From contig NC_134982.1 of NCBI RefSeq assembly GCF_965638725.1, positions 57,473,816 through 57,537,815 on the forward strand: a stretch of 64,000 nt of DNA. Reading direction: 5' to 3'. Numbering within the stretch: the stretch's first letter is position 1; each line of letters begins with the position of its first letter. The DNA is from Aptenodytes patagonicus (Eukaryota > Chordata > Aves > Sphenisciformes > Spheniscidae). Below, piece after piece: positions 12,801 to 25,200 of this stretch. The translations under genes were made by a program, and so were the position numbers. The notes beneath the pieces were generated by a model. That model did no database searches, had not been told where the DNA came from, and saw only the letters and a list, made by a program, of their open reading frames with translations.

Positions 12801-13341
12801 ATGGGACCACTTGTACTGGAAGCAATGTCTGAGTCAAAGTGCTGTGCTAGAGCCAAGTCCTGGCACTTCGAGGGAAATGCAGTTCTGCGAAAGGAAACCC
12901 GGTTCATTATAAAGCCATCTTCAAGCTTGAGTCTGTAAACTTTCACATATGCACTTAGCTAAAAGCTTTTGCACAGGCTGAAAGAAGTCTGATTACCATG
13001 TTCGTAAAACTATGGAATTGTTTTGGTGTTTTGAGTGACTCGCAGCTATGGGTGCTGAAAAGGTGATCCATGTCAGTTTTAGGATACAGCACATTACAGA
13101 CTTCTAATTTTAGAAACAGATTTTTGGAGCTGAAATATATGTAGCTGTATCAATGAAGTACTGGGCTCATTACTGTTTCTGTTTGTTCTCCCACTCTCCT
13201 TCCCAGGTTGTCCAAGACTGGAAATTTGTAGCTCAAGTCCTGGATCGGATCTTCCTGTGGTTATTTCTGGTGGTGTCAGTGACGGGTTCAGTTCTCATCT
13301 TTACCCCTGCATTACAGATGTGGCTGAACAGCACTTTGTAG
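831..13341 (+). CDS. CHRNB3: Neuronal nicotinic acetylcholine receptor subunit beta-3, complete, six exons
   Basis: The joined exons 831-873, 4531-4682, 5735-5779, 10637-10746, 10972-11854 and 13207-13341 give 455 codons, close to the 458 of the human protein. The product is an accessory subunit of pentameric acetylcholine-gated cation channels in the neuronal plasma membrane. Visible parts are a signal peptide (residues 1 to about 15), an extracellular ligand-binding domain with the Cys-loop C150-C164, M1 (about 231-253), M2 pore helix (about 262-280), M3 (about 293-315), a basic cytoplasmic loop and M4 (about 426-444). Loop C lacks the vicinal cysteine pair of alpha subunits, so it is a non-alpha subunit. 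Beta-3 is favoured over beta-2/beta-4 and alpha-5 by the Cys-loop to M3 sequence and by the tail-to-tail CHRNA6 neighbour. All donors are GT, all acceptors AG, and all phases agree. No frameshift or stop interrupts it. Confidence 0.97.
874..4530 (+). other. CHRNB3 intron 1
   Basis: This 3.66-kb intron runs from GTAAGTG to TTCCAG. I see no further exon, no clear transposon and no RNA gene. Several ORFs of 60-130 codons occur in G/C-rich stretches, but none resembles a known protein. Confidence 0.8.
4531..4682 (+). CDS. CHRNB3: CHRNB3 exon 2 (N-terminal ligand-binding domain)
   Basis: The 152-base exon lies between TCTCTTCCAG and GTAAGTG. It encodes residues 15-65, including the conserved run [20 protein letters not shown] and the segment ISQLVDV. 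It carries one N-x-T sequon (NDT) in the extracellular domain. Confidence 0.96.
4683..5734 (+). other. CHRNB3 intron 2
   Basis: This 1.05-kb intron has consensus ends (GTAAGT, CCTAG). Nothing else is recognised in it. Confidence 0.85.
5735..5779 (+). CDS. CHRNB3: CHRNB3 exon 3 (45 bases)
   Basis: The exon encodes the 15 residues [15 protein letters not shown]. It is flanked by CTAG and GTAAAT and is phase 0 at both ends. A 45-base exon 3 is a family signature of nicotinic receptor genes. Confidence 0.96.
5780..10636 (+). other. CHRNB3 intron 3
   Basis: This is the largest CHRNB3 intron at 4.86 kb, from GTAAAT to TTACAG. There is a short C-rich run (about 6248-6267) and a purine-rich patch near 8570-8645. 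No additional exon or clear mobile element was recognised. Confidence 0.85.
10637..10746 (+). CDS. CHRNB3: CHRNB3 exon 4 (110 bases, loop A region)
   Basis: The exon runs from [14 protein letters not shown] to [10 protein letters not shown] and then AA of Asn117. It follows TTACAG and ends at GTGAGT. The length of 110 bases and the split Asn codon are the same as in CHRNA6 exon 4 in this window, showing common descent. Confidence 0.96.
10972..11854 (+). CDS. CHRNB3: CHRNB3 exon 5 (Cys-loop, M1-M3, cytoplasmic loop)
   Basis: This 883-base exon encodes residues 117-411, covering loop B, the Cys-loop, loop C without a CC pair, M1-M3 and the cytoplasmic loop up to [10 protein letters not shown]. 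The donor is GTAGGT at 11855. The frame stays open for a further 201 bases into the intron. Confidence 0.97.
11855..13206 (+). other. CHRNB3 intron 5
   Basis: This 1.35-kb intron begins with GTAGGT. The exon 5 frame remains open to a stop at 12053-12055 and encodes a hydrophobic stretch (see findings). The rest shows no recognisable feature. Confidence 0.8.
13207..13341 (+). CDS. CHRNB3: CHRNB3 exon 6 (M4 and stop)
   Basis: The exon follows TTCCCAG and encodes [18 protein letters not shown], the fourth membrane helix and a short extracellular tail ending in NSTL. TAG is at 13339-13341. It contributes 44 codons and the stop. Confidence 0.96.
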   Translation, partial: VVQDWKFVAQVLDRIFLWLFLVVSVTGSVLIFTPALQMWLNSTL

Positions 13342-16300
13342 AAAATGCTCCCACAGTAGCATACAACAAGTACGATGCCAAGGGATGGTGGTGCCTTCGA
13401 GCTTGGTCTCTATTGTACAGGATGGGAAGCAACAGCAAGGAAGGAAGGTGATGGTAACAGCGGGCGTTGACTAGTGCTTTCTATCTTCATACAACTCTAC
13501 CAGTTACAGATTTGGCCAAGGTCAGAGAAAGGCTTGGTGCGCAGCTGAGTCCCAAAGTGAATTGGTGTTGCACAATTGGCTTATAAGTATTTTACTAGTA
13601 GCTTGATGATATTACAATAAAAGCCAAGATTATTAGTTAAAATTGGAAACAGTACTTCTGGCACAATGATTATACTTAAAAGGCAGATCTGTCAGTTAAA
13701 ATGCTACTTTATAAAAGAAGTTATAGTAGGAACACAAATCAGGACTCAGTTTATCTACATTTGTAAGTAAAAACCACAAAGTCTCTACAGATCGCTTTTG
13801 CATGTGTCAGAACTGGCAATCGCACAGCATGTGCATCAGAAAAAGTACAAACACCTTTTAGATGGGATGTTCAAAACCTTGACTCTGTGGCCTCACCTCG
13901 CTGCAGGATCCGCTCAACAGTGGCAGAACTTACCACTCTGCCCACCTGCTACCAGCCTTTATGGCATGCACACTGCACCTCTCCTCTTGGCCGCCAGGAA
14001 GCTACAAGGTGTTACCCTCTTTTCAGTATTATTTGCAATTTTGCCTGCTGCTCTGTAATGTACCAAAAAGCTTAACAAGTAAGGATTTTCCCCATGCTCT
14101 GCATTTAGAAACTATGATTCCTGCACCTGCTTGTTCACAAGACAAGTGGAAGTGGAAGATCACCTGAAGCATATTGCATGGAGAAAGGTGGCTATGCTAC
14201 TCCGTAAGGCAACAGTGATCTTCCTAAACAGTTCAGCTGGAGGGGAGCTGCAGACATTGTTTTCAGCAAATTAAACTTGTGGTTGGTGCAGAAGTGGAGT
14301 TTCTCCTGAGAGCTGTGGGGTGGCCTGGCTACCGGGAAGATGTATCTTTGGGTGTTGGCTTGTTCATGTTTCCCAGGCAATTCATTCAATTTCATTCCTT
14401 TGATTCATTTGAATGGGATCCTTCTGCATGATTAGAAATCCCTCTTAAAAGTGTAAATGAAAGAAAATGCACAGGTGAAGCTCTCACCACTTTTGCTGGG
14501 CAGTGGTTTGCCAACATGGAGTGCTTTAGAAAATACCATTCAGAATTTGCAGAGGTTTTCAAGGCTAGCAAGGGATTTGGAGATCCAATTTTCAATAATC
14601 TAAATGTGAATCTGGTGTTAAAGCTTTAACTAGCCTTGAAACCTTCTTCCTAGGGATGGAGGTTAGGTGGTGTTAAAAATACATGGAGGTATTCTTGTGC
14701 TTGGATTATGCATGCACACCAGACCTCTGTGAGTTAGTATCATCCTGTCTTGTTGTGTCACTGCAGAAAGTTCTGTTCACTTGTGCAATCATTATTAATA
14801 AAGATGTATTTAGTAAATGATTCCTGGGGTGAGAGTGCTCATATGCTGGGCTTTGTTGTTGTTTTGTTGTCAACAAAGTCTAGATTGTAGCCCATTTTAA
14901 AAGCCTTGTCTCAAATCTATTCAGAGGGGTTGTCACGTTCTTGGAAAGTCCTCATAAAGTTTTAGCTTTGTGTGTGAGTTTGAGGAGGGAGCATTCAGAT
15001 CTGGTTATTATATTGCAGGAACTTAGAACAGACCCATTTAGTTTAGCATATACAGATAGATGTCTTATGTTAAGACACTGGTATAAAACTCTTACACATT
15101 GACCTTACTACCAGCTGCTCCTCTTCTCCTGCATTGTTTAAGTCAGTTTGTTCCCCTGGCCAGTACTGTGAAATATCTGTAGGAAAACAGCCAGGAAGCT
15201 CTTCAGCATTTACAGACTCTCGAAATCAATCAGTGATAGGTTTTCCCTCTGAGCACTGCTGCCAGGGGGCTGCCTGTTAGCCGTGACAGATGACAAAATC
15301 CTCTCCTGGGCAAGTGCTTCAGGTGTTTAGCTGGCAGATGGTCCTGTCCTCACCTTGCGACATTTCGGTTGCCCACCCGCAGGCAACGCATGGCCGTGTC
15401 TCACGTGGCTGTGTCTGATACCAAGCTGCTTTTTCTGGCTTATGCTGGTAAAGGTCAGCAGGGCTCAGGTCCTTGGAGTGGGAGATGTATGAACACTGCA
15501 CAGGTATGGCTTTTGGCCTCTGGTCTTCCTGGCATTGCATCTGGGACTGCTACATCTGTAGTCTCACTACTCATTATTTCCTTGCGCTGACTGTTTCTGA
15601 GCTTCCCTGAATCTCTTTGCCGCTGGCCCATAAATGCATTCAGCATGTCCCACAGCCTGGCCTGCCACTAAGAAACACAACTAAGGAGGACATTTGGGCA
15701 GACAGCTGCTCCATGTGCTATGCCTGTGGATGACAACATTGCAAATTGCAAATCTTAAAAAAAAGGGCAAGCCTCAGCCTTACTACTGCCTCAACGTGTG
15801 CTGCTTTGATTTCTGGGCACTGGTTTGCCAGGGCCTTGGCACTGCTTGTGTAGGACCATGTGTATCATCCATTCACCAAGAGACAAATATGACAAACTCC
15901 TCTGGGCCTTTTAGTGGGGGGAAAGTGGAAAGATGGTCTCCCTTGGGAAGGGAATGTAATGAGCTGGTCGAGCCGTCAAATTGCTTCTGTGCTTTTAAAA
16001 TTAACTCATAGATGCCACCACTCTCAAGGAAAGGAGATTTCTTGCTGCCAGTGCTACGCTTATCACTGGGACATATAATAAGGGGTGTTGCTGATGTGCC
16101 TTTGGAGCTGATGGGGCAAGAATAGACACACCACTCCGTGTGCCCTGCAACGAACATGGATACTTTTTCCTGTGACTGTGCATGGTGTGCAACTCAACTC
16201 AGTGTCTGGGATGGCACGAGCTCTGGTTGAAACTTTTCCTGGTATTTCAGTTAGAAGGTCCCCCAAAAAGAGTTGGGGCAAGCAAATATGTCACTTTTGT

Positions 16301-18492
16301 GTGGGTTCTTCCATGTCTGCTCAGAGGTGGCCCCCTACTGCAGCCTTCTCCAAGGTGAGATGCTTATCGTGTCCCCCACCCCCACTCTCTCTAATCAGCC
16401 AACTACTTTCACAAAGCTGACCGGAGTATGCAAGGCTCCCAGTCTTGAATGTGCCAAACACAGCTGAAAATGGCAAAAGAAGGATCCAAAAGTTACTGGG
16501 TGGGGGGAAGGAAGGGGAAATAGTACACTCGGAAAGAGACAGAACATGACTTTGTAAATCTTACTTTCTTAGGATACCAGGCTGATGAGCTAAACTGTCC
16601 AAACCCTGTGTTTGAGGTCCAGAGGCAAGACAGAGAGGTGTGTAGTACTGTAAATGACAAAGACAGGGAGCTGGTGCTGGGGCACGGAGGCCTCCTAACT
16701 GGAGATGAGGAGCTGCACAATTGTGAATGCTTTGACAAAAAGCCAGGGATTTTGCTAAAGTCAGCTTACTGGCTGTGGGGCAGTAGCTGTCATGCCTAAG
16801 ACACCAATGCAGTACACCTTCAGCCACAATATTTTCATTGTTTGTATGGTCAGAGACTGCAACAGTGAATGCTGGCAGTCAGATGTCTGTCCTGTTGAAG
16901 TGAAGCTTTCGGGCTCAGAATGCAGCTCTCCTCTTTGAATTCCCTTTCTCTCCCCTCCCCTCCTTTCTGATTAAAGAGCCAGCATAGCAAATGTCATTTA
17001 GCAGCATCTCTAAACACATTATACAGCAGGGAGTTTTTAAAAAAATACAAATTCGTCAAGAAAGGATATCCCAGGAGTGGTATTTAATTGACAGGCTGAC
17101 AAAACAAACCATGCTTGTTCACACATCTGTCTGTCAGTTGCTATATAATTATGCAACATTCAGGGGGATTACAGAAAATACGGTTTTCTTCTAGAAAATC
17201 ATGACTTTATATATTTCAACTACTGGATTAAGACAGTTATATTCTTGTCATTCCACCTTTCTCTCTGACATATACATCTATTCAGTCTTATTCTCTTTAT
17301 TATGGAGCACCAAAAAAGAGTAAAAGGCCAGTCAGGGACTTCAGAAACAGGGAGTCATACTTTCCAAGGATTGGTGATGTTCAAAGCAGAGACTGATACA
17401 CGACACACACTGAAAACAGTGCACTGGCACTGTACAATTAAATTTAGAGCCTCCTGTAACAGAGAAGGGCTTTTTACTCTTGAAGCCATTAGCTTTAATT
17501 GGAATGGTGCCTTTTAAAGAATCTTTCAGCACAAAATGAACAGGACTCTAAACAGACAATGGACCTGAGGGTAAACTGTCCAACCTTCTAGTGCAGAAAC
17601 CACATCAGGTGCACATCTACAAAGTGTTTCAGGATTAAGCGCACAAGGATTGGGAACCTGGTTACATAGCAGCAACCTCAGCCCCAAAGGAAGTGTCCCT
17701 ACAGTTACAGGTTTGCACACACAGCACTGGCCCATGAGGAGCAAGCAAAAGGAAAATTGCTGCAGAGCTGTTTGGACCAAGGTGCCCAGCTTTGCACAGG
17801 ATTCATGATAGCCAGCCTTCTCCTGCTGGGATGTGTGTAACCCAAGTTGGTCTTGGGTTTTAAAAACACAGGAAAACTCAGATCAAACCAATATTGCCAA
17901 GCCAATTCTGTCTGTGATGAGTAGCTACTCAGGGACAAACCATTCCCTGTTGGGCTTATGTCTGAGCCTGAGCAAGCAAGAGTTTTCAGAGCAGAACCTG
18001 TGGACTGGGACCACTGTTAACCTGACGAGAGAAATGTGGCTTGGAAATCCTACTGGAGCTCACCAAGGTCTTGCTATTCAGTATCAGGAAGTAAAGGGGA
18101 CTTTGATCACATGCAAAGTTAAGTGGCAGATGAACTAGTTTTTAAAGGTCTTAGAAGCATGTAGGTTTCAAATGTGGATTCCTCACATGGTAACCACAGA
18201 TAGTTCAGGTTTTTTCTGGTTTTCCATGGTGCATCCAGGTTATTCCTCTTTGGTGACTCTAGGATGCTTCAAATGATGTCAGCAAGGCTACATGCAGTGC
18301 AAAATACTAAGTTGGTTTGTCTTCAGCTATGATTAAGTGCTTAAGACCTGTCTGACTTCAAACATAAATGTAACCATGTGCCTTGTTGATCTGGGCCCCT
18401 CACTCGTGTACATATATTGCAGAAGATGGGGACCCCTTATTTTAGATTGTATTAAAAATGTTACGGGGTCAAGGGATTGGTTTGATTGTACT
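13342..18492. other. CHRNB3 3' UTR and CHRNB3-CHRNA6 intergenic space
   Basis: After the presumed CHRNB3 3' end near 13.64 kb, the next 4.9 kb shows no exon, RNA gene or clear transposon. Stretches such as 14.8-15.1 kb and 17.2-18.5 kb are A/T-rich and ordinary. Confidence 0.6.
13616..13621 (+). terminator. Candidate polyadenylation signal for CHRNB3
   Basis: AATAAA lies about 275 bases after the CHRNB3 stop. It is the first canonical signal downstream, which would give a short 3' UTR. Cleavage was not tested, and later signals may be used as well. Confidence 0.5.
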
Positions 18493-18498
18493 TTTATT
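18493..18498 (-). terminator. Candidate polyadenylation signal for CHRNA6
   Basis: TTTATT on the + strand is AATAAA on the - strand, about 590 bases downstream of the CHRNA6 stop. It is the first canonical signal in that direction. An AATAAA also occurs on the opposite strand at 18530-18535, which fits no known gene end. Confidence 0.4.
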
Positions 18499-19090
18499 TT
18501 GATTATTGGCTGCCCTGACACAAGAACACAATAAAGAGCATTGGTCCAGTCAGTAGGACTATGGTACCTCATCTAAGTTCCATACCAGAGACTAGCTGTT
18601 GTACAAGGAGAGAAATAGAGAGGAAATGTAAATTAACTCAAAGCTGAGGAAGAGTTATGATCAGGAGAGAAAAATGAAGCCAGGTACAGCCCTCTTTGGG
18701 CAATGCACTCAGAAGTGCCTGAATTGTCCTAATAGCCCCCTGTACTGAAACCAAGGGAAAAGCTCAATAACTTCAGTCTGCTCCTGTGATCCTCAGTGCA
18801 ATTGTTATTGCTGATCTCACTGAGGGAAAGACAGGCAGGCACTCTAAAAATCCCCGGCGTTCCGCTGTAGAAAGACCACATGCTCATCTCCCATTTTCAG
18901 TCCTCTTCTCATTCTGTTCTGGGTTGTTTGCTTTCCCAGAGGACCCTTCCCTCTCTTTCTCCTTTCCTCTGTGGCTGGGTGCTGAGGAGGCGATGAGTAG
19001 AGGGGTTATGTAAGAGGACAGAAATACAGGGGACAGTTCTAAACCAAAAATGAAACAAGAACAAAAGTGGATAAAAAGCAGTGGATCAAG

Positions 19091-19213
19091 TTATGTATCT
19101 GCTATTAGCGGCTGGATAAAGAGCCCTGCAGTCCCAAACACACAGAGGATTATAAATACCCAGAGAAATACTCTGTCGATCACCATAGCTACGTATTTCC
19201 AATCATCTTCCAC
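19091..19213 (-). CDS. CHRNA6: CHRNA6 exon 6 (M4 and stop)
   Basis: The exon follows CTCTTGCAG and encodes [20 protein letters not shown], the fourth membrane helix and a tail ending IADT. TAA occupies 19093-19091. It adds 40 codons and the stop. Confidence 0.96.
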   Translation of the reverse strand: MEDDWKYVAMVIDRVFLWVFIILCVFGTAGLFIQPLIADT

Positions 19214-22200
19214 CTGCAAGAGGAAAAAAAATGAAAAGGATAAACTACATGTAATGTAACATGCAATTGCAAGTTGGCATTATGCAGCAGAAATGTCCCT
19301 TGTGCTTTTGAATGTGAGGAAGAACATACATGCAGTCAAGAATGTTGCTTGTCGTGCTTATAGTTGCTGCAGTTTTCAAGGGTCTTTAGAGGGGGCTGAT
19401 TTTCTAATAGTGTTTACCACTTTTGGCTGAGAACATTCAACACTGTCCTAGTCTGCTGAATTTTTCTAAATATTCAAGTCTGTTGGCAAGGTAAGGCTGT
19501 GACGCTGACATTAACAAATAGGATCGGATCAGGTGGTGGGTGCAGAGTGGGGTGGTTTAAGAGGAGGCAGAATCACCATAGCTGCACATCACTAGACCCT
19601 GTCAGAGGATTTATCCTGACAGCCCACACAAGAGACAGTTTGCTATTCTGGCCTGATTTGCCACAGTGTCACTCCAGTCAAGCCCCACTGATTTCAGCAG
19701 ACTGGACAGCTGGATGCAGGGACTATAGCAAAGCAAGGTCCCTGGTTGAGCAAACCACCATGTCATGTGCTAAGCAGGCCACAGTGGATTTTGTATGTCT
19801 GACAGATACACCTTAGAACCACATTCAATGAAGTTGCTGTCCTTTAAACTGTACCTACATACAAGGGCCACTGCATCGGAAGAACATTCACTCGTATAAA
19901 ACTAGTGACTGTTTAAGAGCTCTCTGCTGAGGTATCTTCCACTTGTTTTCCCAATTTCTTGATGTTTTCCTCCAAGAGGCTGCTGCTGTACTTCTTGTGG
20001 AAGAAAATGCAGCAAGAATGCCAGCTGCTGTAAATGTTGCCACAATTTTTAAAGGGCTTTTATTTTTACAGGACTAGTGCATGATATCACCCATATGGCT
20101 TTTATGGTTTTGTATGTCCGGCTGAAGCAGAAGCAGCCTGCAGAATTATTTCCTCAGTGCTTGCCTGAGAATAAAGCCCTTTTTTTTCCCGAAGAGAGGA
20201 TTTTTCTCAAATGAAAAATACTGCTTCCCATCCCTAGTATGTTTTGAAAGGTAAGATACAGAGCTGCTGATGCACCAGACTAAGAATACAATTTCATGTG
20301 GCAGAAGAGATTTTTAAAATGCAAATGAGCAAAACTGGCAATTGAGGACTTATCAGGAGCCGTATAATCAAGGTGGCATGTTATTCGGACTGCTTCACGC
20401 AAAGCCTCTTCTTTTTTTTTTGGAGTGCATCAGAGAAATAAGCTGAATACGGTACATGGACATGTTTTATGCAGCTGGTGTGGCAGTGAGAGCAGGGCTA
20501 AAATGTTGGGGTCAAGCAAAACATTAAGGGCATAGGTACTAAGCAAGGCTCAGCTCAATCCCCATCCTCCTCTGTGCTGACAGCTTCCTGTCTTTTGCTT
20601 TGGGCTGGCATGTATTACCCACTCACCCTATGAATTCAGTCACCAGGCCTTAACCGTAGCCCTTTATTCAGAAAGTTATGGACTTTGTTTTCAGGTGAAA
20701 CAACTTCTGCAGGACATAAAAAAGGGGAAAAAAAAGTAATTTTTGGGTTGCACAGAAGTTGCATGAATTTGTGCTGATTTCAACAAAATATTCTGATAGA
20801 AAGAATACCTCTCAACTTTTTCCTCACAAAGTATTTTTGTTTTTCAATACAAATACAGCAGTATTTAATTTTGAAATAGATTTTGCTGTCATAGAGCATT
20901 TAAAAAACTTCAAAACCAAAAGTAAACGTTTCGTGACAGATCAAAGAGAAATGTTTCATTAGGTTCTAAACACTTTTTTAAAACATCTTGAAGTGTCACA
21001 GAATTCCTGTTCCTTGTGAGGCCTGGATGCGGGGGGATGTCAGATAATCTTTCTTGGAGCTGCTTTTAGTTGCTTGTGTTTACACCTGAGGACACGGCCC
21101 CAGAATTCTCTAAATTCTAACGTGCATCACTTTCTATGATAGTAATCTCTGTTAGGATAAAAGATTTATAACCTCACACAAGCAAATCCATTAGTTCAAA
21201 TGCCAAGACTCATTTTAAAACCCCGCTCTCTTTTTTCTTTGAATCTGCCTTTATTCATCTGTTGTCTGTTTTTATTCAACTGTCTCCCCAAAACTCAACT
21301 TTTATTTCAATATATGTTTGTCATGGCTGAAAATACTGTATTCCTGAAGACACAATTAGTCAAATAACTGTAAAAAAATCAGAACACGCCAGACTGAAAC
21401 AAAGTACAGACAACAGCATTCTGAAAAGAATATCTTTACCAGATTTATCACTGGCTGAGAATAGTTCTTCTCCAGATCAACTACTGTGCTGTTAGACAAG
21501 CCCTGTTCTTTAAAAAGCAGTTCCGAAATTTGCTTGTTCTGTTACTAACACAGAAAAGCACCCTGCTTGGCAAATAGCACACTTAGTATTGAGATGTTGC
21601 TGCTTACCAGGGCTGAGCAGTTGGTGAGCAGTGGAAGAGGGCTGCTTCTGAGGATCTACAGAAGTAGGGTTGCAAGAGACCTTGAAAGGTCCCGTCTAGT
21701 CTATCCCCTGCCCCACAGCAGGATCAACTCTGCCTGAACCACTGCTGATCAAAGTTCATTCTTCATGGCCACAACGGGCTGATGCTCCTCTTCTTTTCCT
21801 TTGAAGGGTGAGCCTCATGTCTAACCTAAAACTGTCTTGCTGCTTAAATTATCCACTGGGGATAGAGGAAGAAGAGATGAGATTACTTTTCTTGTTCCAT
21901 CCCCAATGAATGATTTATCTTCTCCCTTTCTGTAGGAAACTTTGATGCATTCACAGGTCTCAAAATTTCCTTCTCTAGACCCAACGACTCCAGTTCCTCT
22001 GGGCTGCCCTCCTAGATCACATTTTCACTTGCTGGAAGTGTGGCCCCATGCCCGGCTGGGTGGTTACCTCCCTTACCTCTTTGGCTTCATTTTGAGACCT
22101 CATGTTCTCTGCTATGAACTGAACGCTGCTAATGACATCCTTCACTTCTGGGGAGTACTCCATGTGCTCTGCCATCCATTTCAGCGACTGATGGCTCAGC

Positions 22201-25200
22201 CGTCTTCTTTTGGTGGTAGTGAGTTCAGCTGCCTTATCACAGTGACTGCATCGCTGCTCCTTGTGTAATTTGGTATCTTTGTGTTTGCTGTGCTTTGACT
22301 TGCCTGACGTATTGGCTGATCCTTTCTTGTTTTTTCTGCAGACGTTTTTTTTCTGCTGTTCTAGTGGCCTCTGCATCAACAGAACTTTGGGGAGCAAGCT
22401 AAGACAGACAGTTTTTACCCATTTGGGCATTGTGTGTGTGGTTGGAGTCCTGTAATGTATATTCAGGACAAACACTGTGATGACAATTGACAGAGTCACA
22501 AATATCATAGTGAAGAGTAAATATTCACCTACGAGGGGAATTACTAAAGAGGTGGATGGGATTGTTTCTGTGATCACCAGTAAAAATACAGTCAAAGAAA
22601 GGAGCACAGAGATGCAAAGAGTCACTTTCTCACCACAGTCAGATGGCAGGTAAAAAACTAACACAGTCAGGAATGAGATGAAGAGACAGGGAATGATCAG
22701 ATTTATGGTGTAAAACATTGGCAACCTTCGAATATAAAAGGAATATGTTATGTCTGTGTAAATCTCTTCACAGCAGTTATATTTGATGTCATGTTTGTAG
22801 CCAGAAGCATCAACTATTTCCCATTCACTATTTTCCCAAAAGTCATTCATATCTACTTTGGATCCAATGATCAGAAGATCAATTTTGGCTTTGTCATAGG
22901 TCCATGAGCCAAATTTCAGCGAACAGTTCTGATGGTCAAATGGGAAAAATGTAATATCCATAGGACAGGAGCTTTTAAAAATAGCTGGTGGGGTCCAGGT
23001 GATCATTCCATCATAGCGAAGGAGGGCTTTGGTCTTGCCCTCAACTTGAAAATCTCCCACAGCACTAGAAAGACAAATGAGGCAAAGAAAAGAAAATTAC
23101 CATGAAAGTAAAATGTCTTTCATGGACACTGCAAGAGGATACATTTGAGAGAAAGTGTAAAATGGAAAAGTGTTCATCATACTTATTATACAAGACAATA
23201 TCTGGTTTCCAAATTTTATCTGCTGGTACCCGAACAAATTCAATGCCATCGTATTCTCTGGGATCCCATCGCAATTTGTTGTCATTCCAAATCTGAAAGA
23301 AGAATGGACAAGGATTTTAAAACCTTGTATTATCAGCAAATATCTGCTTCTCAGATATTTCTGTAAAATGACAGGCTATGATAAAGGCTGAAAGTGCAGC
23401 ACGTGTAGAAGGGGACAATGGTCCGAAAGACAACATGGCCATGACCGGGAGAAACACTGGACATATATGAATATTGCTCACATTGATATGCTACTCCCTC
23501 CTCTGTGAGGGGATGGGATGCCATTGCTGACACGCTGAGATGTCTCCTCTGTCTTGCTACATCAGTATAGGCCCTTACCTGTGCAAAGTTACCTCCCCAC
23601 TGCAGAGAGGAAATACAGGCCTTGCTGCTGCTGTCATGAGAGTGCACCCTGCAGGTTAAAGGAGGCCAGCATCGAAGGAGACCAGCATCCTAATGAGAAA
23701 GGAGGTGCACACTAACAGGCAGTTGCTGCCAGGGGACATTATTGGTTCCACAGGGGCAGCAAATTACCAAGTCAGGGGCAGCGAAGGATGCCCAGCAGCT
23801 CTCTTGCATTGCTGTTTAGTGCCCTATCACGGGGCCATGCTCCATGCTCTTGCAGCCTACACTGAAAATCCTGATCATAAGTACAGTATCTTTCACAGAA
23901 AGCTTTGTGTGGACCACAATCAGTGCCTGAAGGAAACTGGTTTTGGTGGAAGTTGGCTTGTTTTTCTCAGCAATTTAGGTCCTCTAAGGATCTTTGTCTA
24001 TGTGTAAGTGTTAAAACCATCAGGAAAAATGAAGGCGTGTTCCTTTTGCTAATGATGTTTTGGTTGGAATCTTCAATATGGAGATGACCTAGGACTGCAG
24101 AGCTGCATATTTATTCACTTTTTAATGGGTACATCCAGCTAGATTTACCAGATAAACCAATGATCATGAAGTTGGAGGAGAATATACCACACAGGAAAGG
24201 TGGGAGATGTAACTTCTTGGAAATAAGAATAAAGAAATGACTTTTTCAAATGTGGCTTTGGTTAATGGAGCTTCTCCTTATTCATACCTTTAAAATCCTT
24301 GTTACAAAACAAGCACTTATTCCATAGATGTAGCTTATAAGGTAACACACATTTCATTATATCAATGCAAAATGCATGAGAAATGCAATGCAGCCACTTA
24401 CGTGTCTCAGCCACAAATTTGTTTCCATAATCTGATTGACTTCATCCTAGAAAGAAACACAGGCATGCACATCTTCTCTCCATAAATCAGTTACAGTATC
24501 CTGAGATGGCCACAAACTTATTCTGATAAAAATGGAAACTAGAATTCCACATTAACTGATACCAGCTTTTTTCTGGCTATTTTCAGGGGGCTTACATATT
24601 GTGCACAGTCATGTGCAGCTCTACTGAAAAATTTTTACAGGTCTACTGAAAAATTATGCCCACAAATATCAGACTTACAGAAAGCTGCACTGTTTTGCCA
24701 GAGGCCTGAGTACCTGGAGAACACAAAACTTACAATTGCTCTGACCAGTAGCAGAGGAATAAGGTTCTGCTGGTGGCTATGAGTTTTGTTGGATTCAATG
24801 TTTAAAAAGCTCTATTTACACAGTACAGTACTGGTCAAGATTCAAGGAAAATGGCATCTGTCCCACAGTCTTCTTGCATTTCTATGCAAACCTCTAGAGC
24901 AGATGCAACCAGCATTAAATTAGGTCACTGTTATACTGAGACCTTCTTTTTACAGTCAGTTATTGCTATTGCCAATCAGCAATGAATCAGGAAAGTGCTG
25001 CAAGAGACACAAAAATTGGATACTGTTCTAATGAGCCTTCAGCCTAAAAGTATTCAGAAAGACTCGTATTAAATATATTTATGAATGCAGGCTGACATTC
25101 ACAATGAAAATATCTGCAACAATATTGCTTTGGGTAGTTCTTAGTTTTTAAACATGTGGACTCAAAAAATCTAAGATATTTACAAGCCAAAGGTAGAAAA

